Of a stretch of 45,894 bases of DNA, positions 22,219 through 30,937 are shown in pieces; position 1 is the stretch's first letter, and every line of letters starts with the position of its first letter. Source of the stretch: a virus. The notes under the pieces are model-generated. The model was not told the DNA's origin. It did not search any database and was given only the letters and a program-made list of their open reading frames with translations. Position numbers and translations under genes: made by a program. The DNA is taken from positions 1 through 45,894 of the IMG/VR virus record IMGVR_UViG_3300025669_001766. The stretch is one strand, 5' to 3'.

Positions 22219-23450
22219 AAGATAAGAAAATAACTGTAATGACATTTGGAGATAATCCTAAGATGTCTACTGGCTATGGTTGTGTCTGGGATAATTTACT
22301 TCGTAGATGGGCTAAGATGAAACCTAAATGGGATTTCATGCATGTTGGTTGGCAGAACACTGATAGACCACATAAACGTGCTGAGGGTTACTATATGCTA
22401 CCAAGAGGTAGAGATAATCATGGGTTTGATATGGTTCTACCAAACTTGATGAAATATAAACCTGAGATATTAATTACCCTTTGTGATGTTGGAAAACAAA
22501 GTGGATTTATTGCAGGAATTAAAGAAGCAAAACAAAGAGGATGGAAAGGAAAATGGTTAGCTTATACTCCTATTGATTGTCACCAGTGGGCGGTTCATTG
22601 GACTGAGATATTTGCTACACCAGATATTAATATCGCCATGGCTAAGTTTGGAGAAATAATGATGAAGAATAATGATGTTCCTAATGTAAAATATATTCCT
22701 CATGGTGTGGATACAAAGGCTTATTTTCCAAGTGCAGATAGGGGAGAAAGAAGAAAGGCATTTGGAATAAACGAAAAGTTTGTTGTAGGGTTTGTTGGAA
22801 GAAATCAAACAAGAAAGATGATCCCCCATATGATGAGAGGATTTGCTAATTTTGCTAAAGGTAAAGATGATGTTACTTTGCTAATGCATACTGATGCTCA
22901 TCCCCCAGGTGGAGAGGGTAGAGGTTCTGTGATAGACGCTCTTGTTTGGAAATTTGAAAAAGAAAGTGGTGGAGATTTATTTGCTTCTAAAAAGATAATG
23001 ATGACTCAAGGAGATATGGATATTCTTACAAGACAAGCAATACAACCAGACAATATGAATGATGTTTATAATTTATTTGATTTGTTTCTTTACTCTACTG
23101 GTGGAGAGGGATTTGGCTTACCAGCGATTGAATCTCAAGCAAGTGGATTACCTATTCTTATGAGTAATAATACTACTGGCCCAGAATTAGTTGAAGAAAG
23201 TGGAGAGTTAATTGATACATTGAAAGATAATCATGGAAGACCTATTGGTTATATTGGAACTAATGGTGTTGAAAATCTTATACCTGATGATGTTCATATA
23301 ACTCAATTACTTGAAAAGTATTATACAGATTGGAAAGGAGATAGAGAAACTCTGAAAGAGATGTCTGAGAAAAGTAGAAAGTTTGCACTAACTTATGATT
23401 GGGATATTGTAGCTAAGCTTTGGCTTGACTTGTTCGAGGAGAATATCTAA
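22209..23450 (+). CDS. Family 4-like glycosyltransferase
   Basis: The protein has 413 residues with a GT-B fold. MTFGDNPKMSTGYGCVWDNL is the entry, YIPHGVDTKAYFP and VGFVGRNQTRKM begin the donor domain, and GGEGFGLPAIESQASGLPIL carries a canonical E-x7-E. It is the last gene of the glycan cassette before the terminase block. It overlaps the HNH gene by one base (TAATG). Confidence 0.88.
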   Translation: MGIEDKKITVMTFGDNPKMSTGYGCVWDNLLRRWAKMKPKWDFMHVGWQNTDRPHKRAEGYYMLPRGRDNHGFDMVLPNLMKYKPEILITLCDVGKQSGFIAGIKEAKQRGWKGKWLAYTPIDCHQWAVHWTEIFATPDINIAMAKFGEIMMKNNDVPNVKYIPHGVDTKAYFPSADRGERRKAFGINEKFVVGFVGRNQTRKMIPHMMRGFANFAKGKDDVTLLMHTDAHPPGGEGRGSVIDALVWKFEKESGGDLFASKKIMMTQGDMDILTRQAIQPDNMNDVYNLFDLFLYSTGGEGFGLPAIESQASGLPILMSNNTTGPELVEESGELIDTLKDNHGRPIGYIGTNGVENLIPDDVHITQLLEKYYTDWKGDRETLKEMSEKSRKFALTYDWDIVAKLWLDLFEENI

Positions 23451-23845
23451 TGGGAAGAAAATGTCCTTGGATGGCAGAGAGAAATAGAAAATATAGAACC
23501 TTTAAAGAGAAAATAAAGAAAAATTGTAATTTCTGTAATATAGAATTTTTTGTTAGGCCATCTAATAAAGACGCTAAATTCTGTTGTAGAAAATGCAAGG
23601 ATGTTTCTCAAATAGTTAAAAATTCACATAGTCATAATCAGAAAGTGTATAAGGAATTAAGTAAATTATTTCCTCAAGAATGTATGCTTTGTGGAACAGA
23701 TGACAAGTTACTTGTTCATCATAAGGATGGAAATAAATTTAATAATTCATTATGTAATTTATCTATTCTTTGTAGGGGTTGCCATAACAGGGTTCATCTG
23801 AGGAAATCTGGAAAGTTAGTAATAATTTCCACACCCCATTCATGA
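23450..23845 (+). CDS. HNH endonuclease
   Basis: The protein has 131 residues. An N-terminal zinc finger (CNFCNIEFFVRPSNKDAKFC, then C..C) precedes the HNH domain (CMLCGTDDKLLVHHKDGNKF then LSILCRGCHNRVH). An endonuclease next to terminase is a known phage arrangement (HNH assisting TerL at cos sites), but here it resembles the other homing-type HNH copies. It overlaps terL by ATGA. Confidence 0.87.
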   Translation: MGRKCPWMAERNRKYRTFKEKIKKNCNFCNIEFFVRPSNKDAKFCCRKCKDVSQIVKNSHSHNQKVYKELSKLFPQECMLCGTDDKLLVHHKDGNKFNNSLCNLSILCRGCHNRVHLRKSGKLVIISTPHS

Positions 23846-25257
23846 GAACAATACAACAGATATTAAAGGGAACAGATTATGAAAATAATCAAGTAGAATA
23901 CTTCTGGGCTAAATGTTATGTTGATTTTGCTTTCTTCGCAGAACATCTTTTTGAATTTGATATGTCAGATTATCATCGAGAATGGTATACTCTAATGGAG
24001 AAGTATCCTCGTCTTTGTTTAATGGCTTTTCGAGGTTCTGGGAAAACTAATTTAGTTGCAGCATATTTTATTTGGAAAGCAGTCTTTGGAGAAAATTTAT
24101 CTTTTCTTATTCTTTCACAAGATTTTGAAGATAGTAAAAAGGTTTTAAAAATTATAAAAAATATGTTTGCAGATAATGAAATGCTTGCTCAATTTATACC
24201 CCGAGATAGAAACGTATCTTGGAAAGCAACAGAATTAACAATTAATAATAGATGTATATTTTATTGTAAAACTTATGGAGAGGGTGTAAGAGGATTAAGA
24301 ATTGATTTTCTTCTTTGTGATGAGGGAGGACAATACGAAGATAAGTCTATTTTCTGGACTGCGGTTTCTGCAGTTGTTCAATTAAATCGTGGAAAGATAT
24401 TTGTGATCGGAACACCAAAATCTCCAATAGATTTACTACATGAATTAAAAGAAAATGAAGAATATTACTTTGATGAATATCCAGTAGTTAAAGACGGAAA
24501 ACCATTATGGCCACAAAAATATACAATGTTAGAACATGATACAGAAACTCAAAGAAGTATCCCAGCAATAAAAAAAGAGATAGGAGAACTACCTTTCCAA
24601 CAAGAGTTTATGTTAAAACCAATCAGCGACGCTAATTCACTTTATCCAATAGAATATTTAAATGAAGCACTTGCTAATACAGAAAAGTTTTTACCATTCG
24701 GAAGAAAGAATGAACAATATTATGTAGGGTATGATATTGCTGGTGGAAATCTAAAAGGAGATTATGTTGTGATGACTGTCTTGGGAGTAACTAAAGAAAA
24801 GAAAAGACTTGTGAAAGGATTAAGATTTAGAAATACGTTTGAAGAACAACTTAGAATCTTTAGAGATTTATACAATGATTTTAAACCAGCAAGAGTTGTA
24901 GTTGATGCAACAACAATCGGAGAAAAACAAGCTAAGGATATTGAACAAGAATTTGGTGGGGTAGAAATGCTGAAAGTAACCTATGAAATAAAACATAAAA
25001 TCTTAATGGATTTAAGGAGAGAATTTGAAAGATATAATATGGTTCTCCCAAACAACAGGGACGATGATGCTTATGCTTTTACTCAACAATTAGTCACAGA
25101 ATTAAGTGAAGTTTCTATGCATGTAGATTTGAGAGCTGGACAAACAACCAGAAACAAATTATCTTTTGGAAAATATGATGACTGTGTTAATAGTTTAGCT
25201 TTCGCAAATCGAGCTTCTCAAGACCCTTATGGTGCAGTTTCTTTTAGAGGGGTTTAA
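23842..25257 (+). CDS. terL: Terminase large subunit
   Basis: The protein has 471 residues. The ATPase domain has LMAFRGSGKTNLVAAYF (Walker A) and IDFLLCDEGGQYEDKS (Walker B with catalytic acid), then KIFVIGTPKSP as the coupling motif. The nuclease domain has YYVGYDIAGGNLKGDYVVM, VVVDATTIGEKQA and KYDDCVNSLAFA, giving the three acidic sites of the RNase H-like fold. It pumps and cuts viral DNA at the portal. It starts in an ATGA overlap with the HNH gene. Confidence 0.95.
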   Translation: MRTIQQILKGTDYENNQVEYFWAKCYVDFAFFAEHLFEFDMSDYHREWYTLMEKYPRLCLMAFRGSGKTNLVAAYFIWKAVFGENLSFLILSQDFEDSKKVLKIIKNMFADNEMLAQFIPRDRNVSWKATELTINNRCIFYCKTYGEGVRGLRIDFLLCDEGGQYEDKSIFWTAVSAVVQLNRGKIFVIGTPKSPIDLLHELKENEEYYFDEYPVVKDGKPLWPQKYTMLEHDTETQRSIPAIKKEIGELPFQQEFMLKPISDANSLYPIEYLNEALANTEKFLPFGRKNEQYYVGYDIAGGNLKGDYVVMTVLGVTKEKKRLVKGLRFRNTFEEQLRIFRDLYNDFKPARVVVDATTIGEKQAKDIEQEFGGVEMLKVTYEIKHKILMDLRREFERYNMVLPNNRDDDAYAFTQQLVTELSEVSMHVDLRAGQTTRNKLSFGKYDDCVNSLAFANRASQDPYGAVSFRGV

Positions 25258-25531
25258 GAAAATATTTATTCCCTTTCCTTTGGATTTCATTAAGAATATT
25301 CAATGTAACAAATCCTTTAGTCGCTTCCAGGGAGCCATCATGATAATTTAATATAATTGATTTATAGAATTTCTCTACTAAATCACATTTCTTTAGTTTA
25401 TTTTTCTTACAGAATTCGTCCATTGAGTCTTTAATCATACTGCTTATGATAAGATTCTCTTGTTTTTTGTCATAAGTATACTCTTTTCCTTTAGTTTTAC
25501 GCTTTATCATTGTTTTATAGAAAACGAACAT
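25244..25531 (-). CDS. Leftward RHH-like protein between terminase and portal
   Basis: The protein has 95 residues. ISSMIKDSMDEFCKKNKLKK and CDLVEKFYKSIIL look like strand/helix/helix of a ribbon-helix-helix or other small DNA-binding fold. It is the only leftward gene in the structural block. It overlaps the terL end by 14 nt. A TATA-like element (25549-25558) fits leaderless start at 25531; an ATG at 25510 is an alternative. It is a candidate late-gene repressor. Confidence 0.6.
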   Translation of the reverse strand: MFVFYKTMIKRKTKGKEYTYDKKQENLIISSMIKDSMDEFCKKNKLKKCDLVEKFYKSIILNYHDGSLEATKGFVTLNILNEIQRKGNKYFLKPL

Positions 25532-25532
25532 A
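25512..25532. repeat. 21-bp repeat copy 1 upstream of portal (operator or duplicated gene start)
   Basis: GTTTTATAGAAAACGAACAT and one more base match 27187-27207 in 20 of 21 positions. It contains the inverted repeat GTTTT-ATAG-AAAAC. A TTAAAC box follows at the same distance in both copies (25539 and 27214). On the minus strand it encodes the first residues, MFVFYKT, of the leftward gene. Confidence 0.65.
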
Positions 25533-25564
25533 AACTACTTAAACCTTGTTATATTAAATAAGTG

Positions 25565-27187
25565 ATGGAAAATAAACCTAAATTAACTAAAACTGCAAGT
25601 ATTAGAGGCTTGGATGTTAGTTATGTGCCGCATGCAGATTCATCGGGTATCTTTAAAGAAATATTTTCTCAAGAAAAATCTGTTAATGTTCAAACTCTTT
25701 ATGATGTGCTTAAGGCTTCTCCAGAAGCTTTTGCTTGTATTATGGCTAAGGTTGAAGACATCTTGGCTGATTACTGGAAGTTTGCTTCGCCATCTAATTC
25801 TAAAAAATTAAGTAAAGCTGCATTGGATAAGGTGCATGAATTTGAAATAAAATCTAAATTTTATCAAGTCTTTACTGATGCTTGTTTTGATTATTTCGCA
25901 ACTGGTAATGGTTATATCCTTAAACTTTCTGTAGATAAAGAAAAATTAAAAAGTATTCTTGAAAATTTAACTCACTATATGGCAAGAAAGTTAGGGGTTA
26001 CTGGAATAAGTAAAGCAGACCAATTCAAAATATTAAAACAAGAGGGTGGGATTCCAAATGATTTACAATTATTAAAATCCTCTACAATAAAAATCAATTA
26101 TGATAAGACTGGAGATATAGCCTCATACACTCAAGAAGTAAAAGGAGAAAAGAGAGTCTATCAACCAGAAGATATAATTCATTTAGGGGGAGTAAGAATT
26201 GGTGGAGGGCCTTATGCTTTTTCAGAATTAGAGCCTTTACTTTCAGATATTGGAACATTAATATTTGCTAAAGAATTTGCTGGAAACTATTTTGAAAATG
26301 ATGGGGTTCCTTATTTTATTTTCAAGATGATTGAAGAATCTCCAAACGGTAGAAACTATAAATTACTAAAAAAAGAATTAAGAGATTTAAAAAAGAAAGG
26401 AGAGAAATATCGTTCTATGGTTTTAACTGGAAATGTAGATCCAATTCAAGTTAATAAATTTAATAAGGATATGGAATTCGCGAAGCTGGTAGAACACTTC
26501 ACACAAATAATCTTTATGGGATTAGGAGTCCCAGCAACAAGAGTTAATTATGCATTAGCAAACAAAGACGCAACTGCAAAACAAGCAGGAGTTATAGAAT
26601 CTGGTTATTATAAAAAAATTGCTTTTATTCAGAAAGGAATGGAAACTACTTTGAACAAAGAATTATGGAGTCACTTCGAGGTTCGTATGAAATTTAATAG
26701 AGCTTATAAGATTGATGAAATGAGAGAGGCACAAATAATTCAAATCCTAACACAAGGACAAATGATTACTGTAGAAGAAGCAAGAGAAAGAATGGGTATG
26801 GAACCAGAAATTCCTAAAGGGACAATGCCAAATTCATTGGGAGATGAAAACGCTATTAATTTTGAGAAAGACCAAAAAGAACAAGCAAAAATTGATGATA
26901 AGCCAAAAGATAAAGTTGATAATAAACTTAAATCTGTAATGTTGAGGAAAGGATTAACAGATAGTATTTCAGTATCTTATACAGATTTCATTTCTATTGT
27001 TGAAAACAAGTTAGGTCCTGGAAATTTCACAAAAGGTAAGGTTCTTTATGTTGAAACCATGAATGAATTTATACTATTTTTTGGGGATGAAAGCTGGAAA
27101 TATAAAACAAGAATTGATAAAAACTCTATAGATGTAGAGCAATTTAGGGTAGAAAAGCTGCAAACGTTCATAAAATTGAAGATATAG
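25565..27187 (+). CDS. Portal protein
   Basis: With the ATG at 25565 the protein has 540 residues. SPEAFACIMAKVEDILADYW, then ACFDYFATGNGYILKL, YQPEDIIHLGGVRIGGGPYA and FTQIIFMGLGVPATRVNY match the HK97/SPP1-type portal core. The last 85 residues or so (after LKSVMLRKGLTDS) are an extension not typical of portals. The portal forms the dodecameric DNA gate and binds TerL. A TTAAACC element 23 nt upstream may drive a leaderless transcript. Confidence 0.9.
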   Translation: MENKPKLTKTASIRGLDVSYVPHADSSGIFKEIFSQEKSVNVQTLYDVLKASPEAFACIMAKVEDILADYWKFASPSNSKKLSKAALDKVHEFEIKSKFYQVFTDACFDYFATGNGYILKLSVDKEKLKSILENLTHYMARKLGVTGISKADQFKILKQEGGIPNDLQLLKSSTIKINYDKTGDIASYTQEVKGEKRVYQPEDIIHLGGVRIGGGPYAFSELEPLLSDIGTLIFAKEFAGNYFENDGVPYFIFKMIEESPNGRNYKLLKKELRDLKKKGEKYRSMVLTGNVDPIQVNKFNKDMEFAKLVEHFTQIIFMGLGVPATRVNYALANKDATAKQAGVIESGYYKKIAFIQKGMETTLNKELWSHFEVRMKFNRAYKIDEMREAQIIQILTQGQMITVEEARERMGMEPEIPKGTMPNSLGDENAINFEKDQKEQAKIDDKPKDKVDNKLKSVMLRKGLTDSISVSYTDFISIVENKLGPGNFTKGKVLYVETMNEFILFFGDESWKYKTRIDKNSIDVEQFRVEKLQTFIKLKI

Positions 27188-27207
27188 TTTTATAGAAAAC
27201 AAACATA
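27187..27207. repeat. 21-bp repeat copy 2 upstream of the protease
   Basis: This is the second copy of the 25512-25532 sequence. On the minus strand it opens a 12-codon frame with the same MFVFYKT start that ends at once (27169). It may be a remnant of a duplicated leftward gene start, or an operator shared by the portal and protease genes. Confidence 0.6.
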
Positions 27208-27265
27208 GTTCTTTTAAACTATTAACGCTTAAAAGTTTTAAGCTTTGCTAAGAAGTTTTAATCAA

Positions 27266-27709
27266 ATGAGTAAAAAATTTACGTTTATATGTAATGCAGC
27301 AGATTGTTATGAAGATACCATGGTTCTAAAAGGTAGTAAAAAAGAAGTTTCTCAAAGATTTATTTCTGTAATTGTTAGTGGATTAGAAACAGATAAGCAA
27401 GACGAAATGATGAGTCAAGAGGGAATAGATGATATGATTCTTCAATATAAATCTGCAACAATACCTTTCTTTTCAGACCACGGAGTAAATGCTCAAGGAG
27501 AACCTGGGAATTATACATGGAAAGGAATAATGGGTGTTTGGACTGATGCTGTTCAAGAGGGAAAACATCTAAAAGCAACACTTAGATTAAATGAAGCTCA
27601 CCCAGACGCAGACTTATTTTTTAAATATATTCAAAATAAAATGCCTGTTGGATTTTCAATCGGTGGAAACCCAGTAAGCGAACCAGAGATGGTGGAGTTA
27701 CCAGAATGA
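27266..27709 (+). CDS. Prohead protease, catalytic part (S78-like)
   Basis: With the ATG at 27266 the protein has 147 residues. FISVIVSGLETDKQDEMMSQ is the typical opening strand, IPFFSDHGVN carries the catalytic His, and MPVGFSIGGNPV carries the catalytic Ser of HK97-type proheads. The frame stops after EMVELPE, before the last strand of the fold, which is encoded in the next frame. It processes scaffold and capsid during maturation. Confidence 0.82.
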   Translation: MSKKFTFICNAADCYEDTMVLKGSKKEVSQRFISVIVSGLETDKQDEMMSQEGIDDMILQYKSATIPFFSDHGVNAQGEPGNYTWKGIMGVWTDAVQEGKHLKATLRLNEAHPDADLFFKYIQNKMPVGFSIGGNPVSEPEMVELPE

Positions 27710-28242
27710 TAAAAAAGAAAGTAGGAAAGAAATGGGGAAAGATAAAATTATTAGAAACTTCTGCAGTTGGAATACCTGCTTATGATTACGCAATTAACAA
27801 ATCATTTAAATCCTTGATTAAAGCTTTGAGGGAAACCGCAGAGCCGATAAAGGGGGAATTAAATTTGGAGAAAAGTCCTATGGAAGAAGAAGAAGCTACT
27901 GAGACACCTGTCGAAGAAGCTACTGAATCTACTGATGAAGTATCAGAACCAGAGGAAGCAACTGCTGAGGCTGAACCTACTGCTGAAACTGCTGAAACTC
28001 CTGAAGAAGCTCCGGCTGAACCAGAAGAAGTAAAAGGTATGAGCAAAGAAGACATGATGGAAGTTATGACTAAGGGTTTCCAAGCTGCATTAAAAGCATC
28101 TGCAACACCAAGAGGTCTAATCGAAAGTGAAGACTCAAAAGTGGATAAGATGAAAGAAGTGTTAGCGAAGAAATCTATTGGCGAAATGGCTATGATGAAT
28201 GGTTTATTCAAAGCACCAAGTATGTATGGAGACTTAAAATAA
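27706..28242 (+). CDS. Protease C-terminal strand plus scaffold domain
   Basis: The protein has 178 residues. KWGKIKLLETSAVGIPAYDY corresponds to the L.E.S.V..PA..A end of S78 proteases. A Glu/Pro/Thr/Ala-rich stretch (EEATAEAEPTAETAETPEEA) and a helical C-terminus (KEDMMEVMTKGFQAALKAS) follow, as in HK97 scaffold (delta) domains. It overlaps the protease by ATGA. One extra A before the ATG would fuse the two. Confidence 0.75.
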   Translation: MIKKKVGKKWGKIKLLETSAVGIPAYDYAINKSFKSLIKALRETAEPIKGELNLEKSPMEEEEATETPVEEATESTDEVSEPEEATAEAEPTAETAETPEEAPAEPEEVKGMSKEDMMEVMTKGFQAALKASATPRGLIESEDSKVDKMKEVLAKKSIGEMAMMNGLFKAPSMYGDLK

Positions 28243-29207
28243 TGGCAGATATTATGAAGGCCTTGAACGAGGCTACAAATTCTGACGGATTATACTTAGT
28301 CCCAGACGAGTTTAGCAATAGACTTTTGGCATTAGTGCAAGCAAAAACAACTGTTATGGCTGATTGTGATATCAGACAAATGGCTGGGCTTACACAATAT
28401 ATCCCTAAAGTTACTGCTGGAACAACTGCATATTGGTTAGGCGAAATGGAAGACATTACCGCTGCTAACTCAAAGTTTGGACGAATTACTCTTACTGCAA
28501 AGAAAGTTGCAGCATTGACAGAGGCATCTTCTGAGGTTTTAGAAGATAATAATGTTGGTGTGGCAGACCACTTAGTAGAGCAAATGGCTACTGATATAGC
28601 ATTATCAATAGACGCTGAAATGCTTACTGGTGGTGGAACTAACTTTACAGGTTTAAGAGATACAGCTTCTATGGCGAACGCTGTTGATGCCGCTGGAAAC
28701 ACGGAATTAACACACGCTGATGGAACTGGAAGCGTTTTGACTGGTTCGACAATTACTATAGCTGCAACTCAAAAGGCAGTCTATGAGATACTTAAAGATA
28801 ACCACGATCAACCCGACATTTCATACTGGAACCCAAAAACAATGGGACAAGTTGCAGCCTTAACTGACTCAACTACAAGACCAGTATTGAACCAAGAAAC
28901 ATGGGGAAGCCCATTGTTAAAAGAAGGCGTTGTTGGTATACTTTACGGGACAAAGGCTAAACTGACATCTCAGTTACCTACAAACTTATCATACGGAACA
29001 GCTGCTGCGCAGTCTGCTTCTTGTGCTGATGCTGTTGTAGGATTGAGTAAACAGTTTGCTATTTGTGGACAGAGGAGAGGTTTTATCTGGAAGACAGATT
29101 ATGACATCGACACTGATAAATACAAATATCAAACTACTACAAGATTAGCTTTTGCCATCAAATATGCTAACGCATATTGTATGATTCGAGCAATAAGTGA
29201 TAGTTAG
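28242..29207 (+). CDS. Major capsid protein, HK97 fold
   Basis: The protein has 321 residues. YLVPDEFSNRLLALVQAKTT, FGRITLTAKKVAALTEASSE, VADHLVEQMATDIALSIDAE and MLTGGGTNFTGL reproduce the N-arm, E-loop and spine pattern of Phage_capsid (HK97 gp5-like) proteins. The end is IKYANAYCMIRA. It is shortly after the scaffold gene and is followed by a T-rich terminator. Confidence 0.93.
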   Translation: MADIMKALNEATNSDGLYLVPDEFSNRLLALVQAKTTVMADCDIRQMAGLTQYIPKVTAGTTAYWLGEMEDITAANSKFGRITLTAKKVAALTEASSEVLEDNNVGVADHLVEQMATDIALSIDAEMLTGGGTNFTGLRDTASMANAVDAAGNTELTHADGTGSVLTGSTITIAATQKAVYEILKDNHDQPDISYWNPKTMGQVAALTDSTTRPVLNQETWGSPLLKEGVVGILYGTKAKLTSQLPTNLSYGTAAAQSASCADAVVGLSKQFAICGQRRGFIWKTDYDIDTDKYKYQTTTRLAFAIKYANAYCMIRAISDS

Positions 29208-29221
29208 TAAAGCTTAATCAA

Positions 29222-29246
29222 TTTTTATTTTTTTTATTTTTTTTAA
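29222..29246 (+). terminator. T-rich terminator after the capsid gene
   Basis: Three runs of T separated by single A bases follow the capsid stop with no hairpin. This is the usual archaeal terminator form. The TTTTAATT/TTTAAAT that ends it may also serve as TATA box for the gene at 29269. Confidence 0.6.
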
Positions 29247-29268
29247 TTTAAATCATCGAAGATGAAAT

Positions 29269-30069
29269 ATGACAACAATAACAAGCTTAGATTTATGGAA
29301 AAGTTTAGGGAAAAATTCCTATACTAAAGTTAGAACAGAGGCAGTTGGAACTGGAGATGGTTCTACAACAGCATTTTCTTTAGAATTTGATAATGTAATA
29401 ACAGGCTCAACAACTCTTTATGCAGATGGTGTTGAAATTACAACTTCTTATACAATAGATTTAGATGATGGAGATATAAGTTCATTAACATTAGCTTCTG
29501 ATAGTTCTTTAACTGCAGATTATAATTATGCCGATTTACCAGATTCACATATTCAAGATGTTTTAAATCAAGCAGATGAATTTTTAACAAGTTCTACGGG
29601 TAGAGTATTTGCTACAACAACTACTACAGAATATTTAGATGTAGAAAATGGAACACAAGATGAATATTTTTTAAAGCATTGGCCCATTTCTACAATTAGT
29701 TCTTTACAAATAAATACAGAAGATGTTACAGATACACCATCTTGGAGTTCTTCAACACAAGGATTAGGAAATGATTTCATAGCAAACGATGAAGATTTAC
29801 TTGCTGGTAAATTTAGAGTTATAGATAATTTTCCGAACAAAGGAAAGGATATAATCAAGGTGACTTATGTTCATGGATATACTACAGTTCCTTATCGTGC
29901 AAAAGAATTAGCAACATTATTAGCTCAAGGAGTTTTAGTTCGTTCTACCGTTTATCAAACATTATATCAAGGGAGAGATGATTCATCTCCTATCAATCTC
30001 GACGTAGTTGAGAAAAGAGTAGCAACTTTAACTAATGAGTTGAAGTCTATGAATATAGAAAAACCGTAG
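29269..30069 (+). CDS. Head-tail connector (neck) protein with beta insert
   Basis: The protein has 266 residues. SHIQDVLNQADEFLTSSTGR, then EYLDVENGTQDEYFLKHWPI and YVHGYTTVPYRAKELATLLA resemble head-tail adaptors of the gp6/gp15 type. The first 85 residues (EAVGTGDGSTTAFSLEFDNV and onward) are a beta-rich domain with a DG..T..F pattern common in phage structural proteins. It probably sits under the portal. Confidence 0.7.
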   Translation: MTTITSLDLWKSLGKNSYTKVRTEAVGTGDGSTTAFSLEFDNVITGSTTLYADGVEITTSYTIDLDDGDISSLTLASDSSLTADYNYADLPDSHIQDVLNQADEFLTSSTGRVFATTTTTEYLDVENGTQDEYFLKHWPISTISSLQINTEDVTDTPSWSSSTQGLGNDFIANDEDLLAGKFRVIDNFPNKGKDIIKVTYVHGYTTVPYRAKELATLLAQGVLVRSTVYQTLYQGRDDSSPINLDVVEKRVATLTNELKSMNIEKP

Positions 30070-30076
30070 GTTTAAA

Positions 30077-30505
30077 ATGACGATAACAAATAGCACATTA
30101 TTTAGTGCTTCGTATGACGAAGTCGAAACATTCTTAAAGACAATTAGTGATCCAAAAAAAAGATATAAAGTTAATTGGGTTCATGCATCTATGCCTCAAC
30201 TTAATGGAAGAAACTTTGAGGGTTATCCTTTTATGACATTAAAAATTAGAGTAAATGAGGATGTTAAATCTTTTGATAATTCAACCTCTCAAAAAAACTT
30301 TAGAGCAATTGTTACAATCTATTCTGACCAACCAACACATATAGAAACAATTTGTGATAGTATTTTTTCTAATCTAAAAACTTCAACTGATTTAACATTT
30401 GGAGTTAGGACACTTAGTTCATCTCCTATTAACTGGACATTAGACCAAAAAGGTAAGAAAGTTTTATTTAGAGAAATCACATTAAATTTAGTGAGTAGAA
30501 TATGA
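30077..30505 (+). CDS. Putative tail terminator/completion protein
   Basis: This 142-residue protein lies between the neck adaptor and the HK97 gp10-like gene, the usual place of tail completion proteins. FRAIVTIYSDQPTHIETICD and LFREITLNLV give the alternating strand/helix pattern of that family. Assignment is mainly by position. Confidence 0.5.
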   Translation: MTITNSTLFSASYDEVETFLKTISDPKKRYKVNWVHASMPQLNGRNFEGYPFMTLKIRVNEDVKSFDNSTSQKNFRAIVTIYSDQPTHIETICDSIFSNLKTSTDLTFGVRTLSSSPINWTLDQKGKKVLFREITLNLVSRI

Positions 30506-30915
30506 TACAATTTAATAAAAGTGCAATGAAAGATGTTTTAAGAATACAACAAAAGTTAGTTAGAGCTGCAGAAGATATTAAAATAGATAGTGAGGAAAAG
30601 ATAAAAGAGGTAGGAACATTAGGATTTAATTTTGCATTTAATTTAGCTCCACATTACAGAGGTAATTTAAGAAATGCTATGAGATTAGAGTTCCCAGGAC
30701 AAGATACTTTTGTAATAATTTCATCTCAACCACAAGGAGATGGTGCATTCCCAACACATATATTATTTGATTTAGGGTTATATCCAAATCCAAGATTAGC
30801 AAGTAGTTTAGGTTTTATGAAACAAACTGCAGTATTCTTACAAGGAGAATTTGCTGAAAGATTAGAATTAGAAATTCATCGTTCTATCGAAAAGATAGGA
30901 GGAAATGTAAGGTAA
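30502..30915 (+). CDS. HK97 gp10-like neck protein
   Basis: The protein has 137 residues. IKEVGTLGFNFAFNLAPHYR then GNLRNAMRLE matches the A...AP..TG.LR.SI pattern of the HK97 gp10 family of tail-joining proteins. The second half has FAERLELEIHRSIEKI as an end helix. ATGA overlap with the preceding gene. Confidence 0.7.
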   Translation: MIQFNKSAMKDVLRIQQKLVRAAEDIKIDSEEKIKEVGTLGFNFAFNLAPHYRGNLRNAMRLEFPGQDTFVIISSQPQGDGAFPTHILFDLGLYPNPRLASSLGFMKQTAVFLQGEFAERLELEIHRSIEKIGGNVR

Positions 30916-30937
30916 ATGATAGGAGGAAAATATAAAT

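Noticed and set aside
10102-23450. The sugar cassette as a DNA hypermodification system
   Set aside because: No thymidylate synthase-like, kinase or base-modifying gene accompanies it; LicD, DUF2061 and GT4 genes point to surface glycans.
27786-28702. Two minus-strand open frames opposite the scaffold and capsid genes
   Set aside because: They are rich in Ser/Ala/Val as mirror images of acidic codons, lack starts with promoters, and oppose well-supported structural genes.
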